64,000 nt of DNA, from positions 89,706,983 to 89,770,982 of the forward strand of contig CP136061.1 of assembly GCA_032622095.1 (NCBI GenBank), given 5' to 3'. The translations under genes were made by a program, and so were the position numbers. The notes under the pieces were generated by a model. That model was not told the DNA's origin, ran no database searches, and saw nothing but the letters and a program-made list of their open reading frames with translations. Positions 1 through 11,400 of this stretch are shown one piece after another. The number at the start of each line of letters is the position of its first letter. The stretch's first letter is position 1. Source of the DNA: Siphonodentalium dalli. Taxonomy: Eukaryota > Mollusca > Scaphopoda > Gadilida > Siphonodentaliidae.

Positions 1-1100
1 ACGTTAACTTTGTTGACGTGATTTGGAAGAAGGTGACACTATGTTGATCCATACGCCATATCAACAGTTACTGCCTATGACATGGACAATCCTGTTAATG
101 TCAGAACTAGGTTCAATCTACATTGAATTTTCGCACATGTGTGCCCTTTATTTATACATGTACGATGTGAAGACTAGATCGTAACAAGGAAATTGAAGAA
201 ACTCTTCATTGATCAATGCCGAAGAAAGTTCTGGGCCCAAACGTTCTCAATTATATCACTAATATTAATCTTGCTGTGGCATAAAGAGGCCGAATATAAC
301 GTTAATGTTAAGCATAATGTGTAGACCTAATTGGTTGATCCCTCCAGAACTGGGCCGCGATGTAACAAAATAGAACATAATTTGGACCTTCAATTGACAT
401 TCAAGTACATTTGAGATATTACATACCGGTACATGTAAGTATGTACCTGACAATAGATAATAATTAATAAATACGACACCGTCGATTGCCGACGTCGGAC
501 CAACGTCGGGCCGATGTCGGGTTGCCGACTGCGCTGACAATAGACCAACATTAAATAAATGTTGGCGTGTTAACATACTAAAAGTCTAAAACGTAACAAT
601 CTGTTTGATACAATGAGAAACTCTATACAATAGAGACAAATGTGGCTATATATATTAAGCTGTTTTATTTAGGGGTACCAATCAAGCCCGGAACTTCAGA
701 TGATTTCCATGAGTGTGCAATATATTTTGGATAAATATTAAACTTACCTTTATTATTCCGCCCTGGAAATGTATCCATGTATCCATGGTCCTCTGCGTAA
801 TCATTAAGAAAGAACTGCATGATTGTTTGGTCGATGAACGGAAGAAAATGAACTTACAAAAAATATCAAAACGTGTGCATTTACCGGTATGTAGAAAACA
901 CTACGACAATGACCCCTGTCACATGACACTACGCGAGACTGGTGTGCATCTATGTATAAAACATTACGACAACGTTACAGCAGTTACAACCTAAAATGCT
1001 GATCAGCAGATTTCCCAATTTCGGTATAGTCCGTTGTAGGTTGTCAGATATGGCATGTAATATATTTGTGTTCATATATCCCAATAGGCCTACAGACAGT
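1..1100. other. no gene recognised
   Basis: AT-rich sequence without a convincing exon on either strand. It has a short GC-richer patch of 'cgacgtcggacc/aacgtcgggccgatgtc' words at 481-540, like fragments of a dispersed repeat, and two imperfect direct copies of 'gtgtgcat...acactacgacaa' at 877-975. I searched for exon 1 of the transporter gene here and saw none. Confidence 0.5.
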
Positions 1101-1101
1101 A

Positions 1102-1478
1102 AGTGAACGTTCAGACGACTACGATAAGTGGAAGGATTTCCACGGTAGGAAGTAACCGGTAGTTAGACTGCAAATGTGTAATACTCACGTCAATATAGCA
1201 AATCAAAAAATAATATCAAGCACTGTTTAATTTTAGATTCGAAATCATGGCATATCCTAAGCTTGGATACCTCAACTTGCGATGTAATCGCAGTTGTATG
1301 TATGTAAAAATCGTGGCTGGAGATATTGCAGAGTACCCAGTCACATGCTTACGAACAACCTACGATATCATCATGTACGATGACATCGCATTCGTTTGAA
1401 CAAACTACATGTGTCCATGATTTTGTCGGGCCCGATTCCTCCACTTACGATTGAATTGTGGTCGTCTGAACATTCACT
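1102..1478. mobile_element. short inverted-repeat element (MITE-like)
   Basis: The left end agtgaacgttcagacgac..cgataagtgga and the right end, reverse-complemented agtgaatgttcagacgacc...cgtaagtgga, form inverted repeats of about 30 bp. No clear target duplication is visible. The interior has no coding capacity. Confidence 0.5.
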
Positions 1479-2860
1479 ATGGGAACAACATTTGATCAAA
1501 GGCCATGCCATTGCCAGTTAGACAGCTCAAAATCCTATTCAGCAGTTCAAATAGAAGTGAATAAAGTTGGGGCCCCAAGCCAATGCGGCCCCACACGAAG
1601 TCGCTCCCACATGAACTAGACCCCAGAGAATCCCATGGCTTGAATGACCATGTAATGCGTCTATACCTGTAACCGAAAGGTTCCTGCACTGCAATATCTA
1701 CAGATACAGAAACATTGTTTAAAATCACTCGTTATTTATTTATGGATATCAAATAAAAATATGGCAAACACACAATAATGCTGTATAATAACAAAATAAT
1801 AGGGCCTACATAGGCCAATATAAATAAATTGCTAGATTTACATCCAACTTTTTCAGAGAAATGGGGCGGGAGGGCAAATTATATTTTTTATCTTTGATTC
1901 TTCCTAACATACATGTAAATGGTCATGAACAGTTCTAGATATTGAAGCAGTATCCTATCTATACATGTAATACAAGGGCATTTAGATTGTCCAATTTGAT
2001 CAAAATAGACTGTTTAATGGGTCATTGAAATATAATTTGATGGGGCTTGAGAACAAAATTTACATAAATTATATTCAAATAAAAAAATATTGAGAGGACT
2101 AAAATTAGGGTCGGGAGGGGATGTAATCCAGAATTTTTTATATTGGCCTTAACAATAAATATATAACTTATCCGGCATCACATTCACTGTTGATGGGTAA
2201 CAATCGTTAATGATTTTGTATGTCGTAGGTTGGATCTTGTTGTCAATCAAGTGGCCAATGTCTGGTAGAGGTCTGACAAGCTGTTCTGTTGATGGTTGTT
2301 AAATGGCTGGTTGCTCAAAGGAACACCTGGATAGGCTGATTTGGAGGGCATGCATGGAGGCTGTCTGAACTCATTCAAAATAATATTTGGCACCATAAAA
2401 TTTCTATTAAACTCACATGAGAAAAAAAACGAAACGTCTGTCGCATTCTACATGTATGGGTATGGGCGCTTGGCGTTCTCGAACAAGAGATTTGCATTAG
2501 ATGCATTTAATGGGCATTGTGTCGAATTGAGGAATGTATTAAATTGGATAGCTGGGCTAACCTTATATAGGTCTATAAATCTGAAGTGAGAATAATGAGT
2601 TGGCTTCATTCGCTAAGCACCAATCAACAGTACTTACCACTTAGCAGATTTCATTGTCTGCAATTATTGTTTTTATAACTGAGCCGCTGTCAGCTAAGAA
2701 AACATTGCAGACTTCACAATTAGCCTACATAAACACTACATGTATCTCAATCAAAACATATTAAGCTGATTTAAGGTTTCATTCAATTCACATCTTAACA
2801 ATGGGGCCATCTTCTATGGGGTCGAGTTCGCATATGGCCGACTACTCTCGATACTAGCAG
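1479..2860. other. AT-rich, no gene; one diverged unit of the 3-kb array
   Basis: At 1480-1545 the sequence 'gggaacaaca...gccatgcca...gccagtt...cagctcaaaatcctattcagcagttca' is a diverged single copy of the unit tandemly repeated at 2860-3988. The rest to 2860 shows nothing I can name. Confidence 0.5.
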
Positions 2861-3249
2861 TTCATCGAGTGCAGTTCAGCAGATCCCCGCGAACGCATTT
2901 TAACTCAATTATAACAAAGATTGTCGGGTATAGGTTGTACAAATGGAATGTAATCAATGGGCCATAACCAAATAGAGTGAGGGAACACTATTTCAGTCTA
3001 TTTGACCACCATGCCAGTTCAACAGTTCAAAATACCTTCCAGCAGTTCAGTGGCTACAGTTTAGCAAATTTTAATGAATGCAGTTTTAAGTTATTTAAAA
3101 AAAAGATAGTCGGGTCTAAGTTATGCAAATGACTTGTAATCAATGGGCCATAACCATATACAGTGAGGGAACACCATTTTAACAACCTCCACCCTAGTTC
3201 AACAGTTCAAAATCCCCCGTTCAGCACTTCAACGAGTAAAGTTCAGTAG

Positions 3250-3286
<37 letters not shown>

Positions 3287-3988
3287 TAACTGATTTTTAA
3301 TGACGTTAGTCGGTATACAGTGACTTGTAATCAATGAGCTATAACCAAATACATGTACAGTGAGGGAACACCATTCGCCATGCCAGTTCAGCAGTTCAAA
3401 ATTCCATTCAGCGGCTGCAATTCGGGTATAGGTTGTGAAAATGACTTGTAGTCGATGGGCCGTAACCAAATACAGGGAGCAGTTCAGGAGATTCTCCCAA
3501 ATACAGGGAGGAAAAAAACATTTTGACCATCCTCCACCTCAATTCAACAGTTCAAAATGCCGTTCAACAGTTCTGGTTCATTGGGAGCAGTTCAACAGAT
3601 TCTCTCAAATGCAGTTTAACTTACGTTTAATTAAGATTATCGAGTATAGGTTTATGTATTAAATGACTTATAATTGATGGGCCGTAACCAAATACAGGGG
3701 GCAACACAATATGATCAACTGACATACCAGTTCAAAAGTTCAAAATTCTGTTTAGCAGTTCATCGGGAACAGTTCAGTACATTCTCCCAAATGAGTTTAA
3801 CTGATTTTTATCAAATATAGTTTGTTAAACATTTTACGTGTACATGTAGGTTATACAATTGACTTTTAATCGATGGGCCATAACCAAATACAGGGATGGA
3901 GGGAACACCATTTGGCCGACCACCATGCCAGTGCAAAATCCTATTCAGCTGTTCATCCAGTGTAGTTCAGCACAGTTTAACTCAATTA
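2860..3988. repeat. diverged tandem array, about six units of roughly 200 bp
   Basis: Each unit has the same ordered words: 'tcgggtataggttgt', 'aaatgacttgtaatc', 'atgggccataaccaaatac', 'gagggaacaccattt', 'accatgccagttcaacagtt', 'caaaat.cc.ttcagcagtt' and 'gcagttcagcagattctc'. The 'gggccataacca' word occurs near 2958, 3147, 3340 (gagctataacc), 3458, 3679 and 3877, so spacing varies from 120 to 220 bp. One unit contains a (CT)n run at 3251-3283. Confidence 0.85.
3251..3283. repeat. (CT)n microsatellite
   Basis: About 16 CT dinucleotides replace part of the 'gattctcccaaatgcagttt' section of an array unit, so it grew from an existing ttctc word. Confidence 0.95.
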
Positions 3989-4201
3989 CAGTAATGCCCA
4001 AAATAATCGACTCCTTAACCACAGCCGAATTATGGGTACTTTTTCAGGATTCAGTTGGAAATATGGCTTGTTGCCATTCATCGGAAAGCTCTCACTGAGA
4101 GCTTTACGATGAATGGCAACAAGCCATATTTCCGACTAAATCGTGATAAATTACCCATAATTCTGCTGTGGTTAAAGAGTTGATTATTTAGGGCATTACT
4201 G
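3989..4201. mobile_element. palindromic MITE, mariner/Tc1-like, copy 1 (TA flanks)
   Basis: The element starts cagtaatgcccaaaataatc and ends with its complement ...gggcattactg, flanked by TA on both sides. It is palindromic nearly end to end, with 'ccacagc.gaattatgggta' and 'gcaacaagccatatttccga' in both arms. TA target and CAG ends fit Tc1/mariner-type MITEs. No coding capacity. Confidence 0.85.
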
Positions 4202-4601
4202 TATAACAAAGATAGTCTGAATGGGATTTTGAATTGTTGAGCTGGCATCATGTTTGTTTGGTGTTTGGCTGTATTGGGGTTTATTCCTTGAAGTAAGTTC
4301 ATAATACAGCTATACTTAAAGTAATTGACCTCCTCCAATGTTGTCTCACCTGGTTATAGTGCAGTATTATACAGCGATAACCTCCAACACTGCGATAAGG
4401 TTACCAGTTATTACCGATTCAACACCGCGGTCACACCACGATACATGTAGTCACAGTTCGCGATACCAGGTTGATTTTTATGGACAATATAATAAGCCGG
4501 CTTGGTGTTAGTTATCGCTCAGGATACCTATTTTTCTGTGTCCTAAGACTAAGTGAGACCCCGTTCCTTGTGTGAGGTTGATAATACATTGGTTCATAGT
4601 A

Positions 4602-4776
4602 CAGTAATGCCCTAATTAATCGAATCCTTTAACCACAGCAGAATTATGGGTAACTTTTCAGGATTTAGCCCGAGAGCTTTCCGATGAATGGCAACAAGCC
4701 ATATTTCCGACTAAATCCTGAAAAGTTACCCATAATTCTGCTGTGGTTAAGGGGTCGATTACTTAGGGCAGTACTG
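4602..4776. mobile_element. same MITE family, copy 2 (TA flanks)
   Basis: Same ends (cagtaatgccctaa ... ggcagtactg) with TA flanks at 4600-4601 and 4777-4778. The left arm lacks the 'ggcttgttgccattcatcgg' section of copy 1, giving a shorter stem. Confidence 0.85.
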
Positions 4777-4863
4777 TATGTGTTTGTTGTCAATGAACAA
4801 GCTTATCCTTTGAGTGCCCCTCTTGTCCTTGTATATATGTATACCTAAGATTCTGAAGAACAT

Positions 4864-4909
4864 AAAATTCTGCTGTGGTTAAAGGAGTCGATTAATTAGG
4901 GCATTACTG
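4864..4909. mobile_element. same MITE family, copy 3 (right end only)
   Basis: Only 'aaattctgctgtggttaaag' and the end 'gggcattactg' plus TA remain. A truncated copy 87 bp from copy 2. Confidence 0.7.
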
Positions 4910-4971
4910 TATAAGTATATGAGACATGAGAACGCTCGATAGAAAATAGAATTAGATTTACTGGATTAATA

Positions 4972-5132
4972 CTGTAATGCCCTAAATAATCGACTCCTTA
5001 ACCACAGCAGAGTTATGGAGAATCACTGAGAGCTTTCCGGTGAATGGCAACAAGCCATATTTCCGACTAAATCCTGAAACATCACCCATAATTCTGCTGT
5101 GGTTAAGGAGTTGATTATTTTGGGCATTACTG
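4972..5132. mobile_element. same MITE family, copy 4
   Basis: Starts ctgtaatgccctaaataatc after TA and ends gggcattactg, followed by CA instead of TA. The left arm has an internal deletion before 'gagagctttccggtgaatgg'. Ends 201 bp before slc35b4 exon 2. Confidence 0.8.
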
Positions 5133-5333
5133 CACAATCCATTCTGGGAAAACTCATTCAAAAACTCTTGAGAACTTGTGATTTATATTATGTTATACAT
5201 AAACCAAATTCAAATAAAATTTATCTTATCTTCCTCAACCTGGGCACACTGAAAATTTGTGAAATTGACTATCGATCACTTGACAACATTAAACTACAAC
5301 TGTGTGATCTGTTTATCTGTTCTTTATTCACAG

Positions 5334-5447
5334 TGAGGAAGCTGGAAGTGGAAACCTGGTCACATTTGTTCAGTTCGTCTTCATCGCAATCGAAGGTTTT
5401 ATATTTCAATCCAAATTCGGTACAGTGAAGTCAGTAATACCAATGAA
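5334..5447 (+). CDS. slc35b4: slc35b4 exon 2 (first exon visible)
   Basis: The exon follows a pyrimidine-rich acceptor ending ttctttattcacag and ends at the donor AA|gtgagt. Its first base completes a codon from the missing exon 1. The frame then reads [14 protein letters not shown] and [14 protein letters not shown], matching the SLC35B4 segment with GNIVTFAQFLFIAVEG in human, the first loop and second membrane helix. It ends in phase 2; the split AA+A codon gives lysine with the next exon. A MITE with TTAA end lies 33 bp past the donor. Confidence 0.92.
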
Positions 5448-8400
5448 GTGAGTACAATATTGTTGTTTTTCAAAATTGGTTAACCCTTTCTGTACCAAAT
5501 GGATTCTCCCATTCAGTAATCCCGGGAATGGTCTATTTAGGAAAAATAAACAAAGGATAAAAAAAATGCAGCCTTTTTATTGGAGGGAAATGTTCAGATT
5601 ATAAGTTCAACAAACGACCTATGCATGCATATTAACTTTCCCGAATTCAGGTGTGAGTCTCCTGAATTTCATCCCAATCTCCCACCATCCCGATCGGGAA
5701 ACAGTTTCTCCCGAAATCAGAAAATAATGAAGGACAATGCATTCCACAACACATGCAGCTTCATGTAACTTGGACACAATAAAACCATGTTTTATTGACC
5801 ACAACATCTTATTCACCAAGCAAGAAACATATATTTATTTCACCCAAAAAGACATGATGTCATCCCAAATTCTTGTATAATAACAAGAGTAAACCAACAA
5901 GAATATGACTTTCGGGAAGAATGCAGTTGTGTGAAAGAAAATTTCATCTTGGATGTACATGTACAGCGGTTTTACATTGTATTTGTAATGGTAAAATGTT
6001 GCAATAATTCCCTTTCAAGGAACAAGTGTTTATGATTTTAAGTTAATAAATGAATGATAATCAATTAATAAATGAACATTGAGCCTGTGTCTTCAATTCA
6101 AATGGCACACTATTCAAAGTGAATATAGTCTAAATAAACAAGCGGTTTGTGAGCGCAGATCCAAACAAACAAATGAACTTATTTTGGTTGAAATTTTAAA
6201 AGTTATAGTTAAAAGTTATTTAAAGTTTTTTTTAAATTAAACTATAAGTAAAATAGAAAGTTTTTAATTATAATGAAAAACCTCCCGATTTTACTGCATT
6301 CTGAACTTCGGTCTCCCGAAATTGGCACACCAGAAGTTAACATGGACCTATGGTCATTTGTTAGCTCAACTTTACTTTGTAAAGTTTGAGCTATTGCCAT
6401 GGCTTGGTATCCGTCGTCCGTGTGTGTGTGTGTTGGTGCATGTGTGCATGACTCGTCAACAATTTCCTTTAGCATGGGCTACAGGTCGTACCTTTGGTCG
6501 GATCAATATAAAATTAGTCATGGGTGTTGACATGTAGATGGGAACGAGTCATTTTGGTGTTATTTGGCAAAAAACATGGCCGCCAGTGGCCATCTTGGGT
6601 TTCAAAATTCAATCCATTAGCATGGGCTACAGGCCGGTGTATTCGTCTGATCATCATGAAATTTGTCGTGGAAGTTAATATTGACATGCAGATGGGAACG
6701 AGTAATTTTGGGGTCATTCGGCCAAAAAACATGGCCACCAGCAGCCATATTGGATTTTACTCTTTGCATGACTAAATCCTTTGAGACGGGCTACAGGTCG
6801 TACCTTTGGTCGGATCATTATGAAATTTGTCATGGCTGTTGACATTGACATGTAGATGGGAACGAGTCATTTTGGGGTCATTCGGCCAAAAATACATGGC
6901 CGCCAGCAGCCATCTTGAATTTCAAAATTCAATCCATTAGCACAGACCATAGGCCGGAGTGTTCGTCTGATCATCATGTTGTGGAAGTTAATATTGACAT
7001 GTAGATGGGAACGAGTCATTTGGCAAAAAAACATAGCTGCCAGTGGCCATCTTGGATTTCAAAATTCAATACATTAACACAGGCTATATTAAACAGGCTG
7101 TATTAAACAAACAACCATACACAATGATCATATATTAAATAACCTCGTCAAGATTGTGTGTGTAATTCATAGTTGCAATGTTTGAGCTTTGCAAATGAGC
7201 TCTGTGGAGCAAACAAATTTATATAAAGAGTGTTAAATCCATGTCGCATTCACCAAAATTGTCATCGGGATATCATTTTACTGCAATGACATATGCAACC
7301 TTTTTCTGTTATTGAGATACATATTATTAGCTCCACTTACTTTGTAAGTTTGAGCTATTGCCATGGGTTGGCGTCCGTCGTCCGTGTGTCCGTCAACAAT
7401 TTCCTTTGGCGCGGGCTACAGGTAGTACCTTTGGTCTGATCTTTATGAAATTTGTCATGAATGTTGACATTGACATGTAGATGGGAACGAGTCATTTTGG
7501 GGTCATTCGGCCAAAATTAAATCCATTGGCGCGGTCTACAGGTAGTACTGTTTGTCTGATCTTCATGAAATTTGTCATGGATGTTAACAATGACGGAACG
7601 AGTCATTTTGGGGTCGCTCGGCCAAAAAACATGGCCGCCAGCAGCCATCTTGGATTTTACTCTTTGCATGACTAAATCCTTTGGCGTGGGCTACAGGTCG
7701 TAGCTTTGGTCTGATCTTCATGAAATTGGCCGTGGATGTTAACAATGACATGTAGATGGGAACGAGTCATTTTGGGGTCATTCGGCCAAAAAACATGGCC
7801 GCTGGTGGCCATCTTGGATTTCAAAATTGAATCCATTGGCGCGGTCTACAGGTCGTACTGTTCGTCTGATCTTCATGAAATATGTCATGGATGTTAATAT
7901 TGACATGTAGATCGGAACGAGTGATTTTGGGGTCGTTCGGCCAAAAAACATGGCCGCCAGCAGCCATCTCGGATTTTACTCTTTGCATGACTAAATCCTT
8001 TGGCACGGGCTACAGGTCGTAGCTTTGGTCGGATCTTCATGAATTTGTCATGGATGTTAACAATGACATGTAGACGGGAACGAGTCCTTTTGAGGTTATT
8101 CAGCCACAAAACATGGCCGCTGGAGGCCATCTTGGATTTTAAAATTCAATTCATTGGTGCGGGCTACAGGTCGTACTGTTCGTCTGATGATCATGAAACT
8201 TGTCATGGATGTTAATATTGACATGTAGATGGGAACGAGTCATTTTCAGGTCATTCAGCCAAAAAACATGGCCGCCAGCAGCCATTTTGGATTTTACTCT
8301 TTTCATGACTAAATCCTTTGGCACAGCTACATGTAGGTTAGACATTTCAATTAGCACCTTTCCTATTCCTCCTTTTACTGTCAACCATTAAATTATTCCC

Positions 8401-11400
8401 TTACCTAAGTTGAGCTACAGTGTCATTGACACTTTCATTTGATGAAAAACAGGGGCACCAGCATCCACCTTGGATTTTACTCCTTGCATTACTAAATCCT
8501 TTGGCAGAGTTCCCACACCTCTCATCTGATCATCACCAAACTGCATACATGTATGGATCTTCTGGGTGACCAATAGATGGGAGCCATCAAATCATTGAAA
8601 AACATGGCCAGCAGCCATCTTGGATTTTATTCTTTGCATTACTAACGTTTTCGGCATGCCTTTGCAGGCCACAACCCTCATCTGATCATCACTAAACTTT
8701 ATGTGGATCTACATGTACAGGGTGACAGTTAGATGAGAGCCATCATATTTTCAAATTTTGTTACAAAATACGGCCATCTTGAAATTTCAAATTTGAATCG
8801 ATCGGCACACCATGCATTCAACATTTATTGGAGAAATGTTTTGAAAATTTTCAGGCATGTTCAGGTTCACTCTAAATGGGATCTGTCGAATTTGAACGAT
8901 TTTCAATCAAAAACATGGTAGGCTCTGGTATTACTTAGACATTTAAAATTAACGCATTCCTTATTGCTCCATTGTCTGTAACATTTGAAGTGATCCCCTC
9001 TCCAAGTTGAGCTACATTGTCATTGATACTTTCTTTTTAAAGTCACAGATTCTAAGATAGCTGGTGTGTAACAAACACAGAACATGTTAATGGGTTTGTC
9101 GATACGGCACTTATGCCATTTCAGAAGGATAGAACTCGAGGCTGTGCCCCTCATTCTATCGTTCCGCACCTGTACATTATCGGCAAACATATTAACATAC
9201 AAGTGTTGAATGTCCAAGAATTTGACCATATTAAATATTTTTTTTCTTCTTTTTTTTCAGAAATTATTTTGTTATGGTCTCTATGTTTTTCGTGGTACAA
9301 GTATTCAACAACTATGCTATAAACTTCAACATATCAATGCCGTTACATATGATTTTCAGGGCAGTAAGTAGAGTATTTTATACCATTTATTATTATCATT
9401 GACAGTAAACCCTTTCATGACAGGAGCTGTGTTAGTGCAGCATTAAGATCCTTGCCAGTGCATTCTCTTATATATTTGAGTCTCCTATAGGGAGCCTCAC
9501 ATATATAAGAGAATGCACTTGCTTACACAGTCAAGGTAAATATTGTTAGGTCAATGTATTCTCTTATATATGCAAGGCTCCCTATGGGAGACTCATATAT
9601 ATATAAGAGAATGCATTGGCACAGCGTTTTCGAATAATTTCAGGAAACTCCAGTTATGGAAGGGTTTACCCTTTCTATACTCAACGGATTCTTCGAAAGA
9701 CAGATAAACAGATAATACAATAGCAGTAGGAATCGTGTTCATTGGTGGGAAATGTTCAGATAATAATTCAGATGTTTTGTCATATGTTGAACTTATTGTC
9801 TGAAAATTTCCATAGGGAACTACTCATCAATGAGTTTTTAGTATAGAAAGAGTTGAATATGAATATGGCTATTGTAAATAATCCTGTATTAAATTTTATT
9901 TTGGATCATCTGACAGAGGCTCTTATCTGACATTTTCAAAAGTATGCCTGACAAAAAAATTGGTAACTTTGAGAGAAAAAAAAACATTCCATCACTGGCC
10001 TATATGAAGAAATAAATTTCTTCTTCAATTAAATTTTTTTTATATACAGAAATCACATTACAATTTTGTTTGTTTTATTTTAGTAATTTTCCAGTCCTTA
10101 TCTGTTTATTTTTATAATACAGAGAAAGTCCGAGTATTTTAACATTTTCTGCATATTGTGTTTGACAAAAATTGACATTTGTTTGGTTTATTTTCTGAGT
10201 TTATTGTCCATGATAAGTTGCCAATCAATCTAGTGACGATAGTCCTGACAAATAACTCACAAAAAAACTGTTGGACATAATGTCAGACTCAGAAACAAAT
10301 GATTAGACATTCACAGTTTTGCATCGGACACTGTCCAATGTCACGCAGTTAAATCAAGGTATAATTGCAAAATCTGATTCCGGTTTGTCTGTTACATACG
10401 CTACGTCTCAAATTACTATGGCTTCCAATGTTTTTCCAACAAACTATAATGAATGAAGAGTTTGAAAAGTTATGTCATTAAATATAGGCCATTAAATACA
10501 CCAAAGAGTATTTATTTATCTGGGACTATTTCTTTGCGTGGGCAAACATTGCATAGTTATGTGAAACATTATCACATACCTTGTAGAAGCCGATGTTAGT
10601 TTCGCATACCATTTGTTGATTTAAGTGTGTTTTTTAGTCGAGTTTTTCAAAACTCGACTTATGGTTTGACGATGGACGGTTGGCGGCGGGCGGACCTAAA
10701 GAATGCCTTATAACTTTGACATTTGTGAACGGATTCAAAACAATTTTGGTATGTGAGTTGCTCCCAATGACTATTTACTGCCTGTAGAAAATGGGTCACG
10801 TCCGAACTTTTTGACAAGAGTTATCCATCTTTGATGACTTATTTTTTAGTTTTTCACCGTTAGCGCGATAACTCACGCAAATATTAACCAATTTCAACAA
10901 TATTCAGTACATGAGACTCTTGCAACAATATCTCGGACAAGTTCGAAAACCAGGTTTGTCCAAATTTTTTTTCCGGAGTTATGGGTTTTAGTTTGTCTAT
11001 TTTTAACAATTTTATCACCGTTAGTGCGATAACTCAATGAAATATTAATGGATTCAATTGATATTTGGTATATAGGTCTATTGCAATAATATACCACCGT
11101 CTGACTTTTTTTCCCGGAGTTGTGCACGTTATTGACAGAAGTTTGGTTCGACTGCATGTTAGATGCGTACCCCTTGTTTGAGGTTTTGGATCATGTAATG
11201 AATAGAATCTACAACTCGTCCCCAGTTTATAGCGGAATTTGCAACTCGTCCAGTAAATTATGTCTGGACCTGTTTTGTAAATTCCGCTATAAACTGGGGA
11301 CGAGTTGTAGATCCTCTATTTATCCCACCAGGATGTTAATCATAATGAGAGGTTTGTCTCAATGACAACATTTGATGAATAAATAAAACAACAGGTAGCC

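Noticed and set aside
2860-3988. CRISPR-like regular repeats
   Set aside because: Units are about 200 bp, diverged and irregular, with no short identical repeats and unique spacers; the context is a spliced animal genome.
5099-5428. 109-codon plus frame as a single-exon protein
   Set aside because: It begins inside a MITE and runs through exon 2 of slc35b4 in a different frame; the spliced frame is the real one.
6322-8391. Repeated frames such as '[20 protein letters not shown]' on the minus strand of the tandem element
   Set aside because: They recur with the 150-bp unit and are interrupted by stops and shifts in most units; no independent sign of coding.
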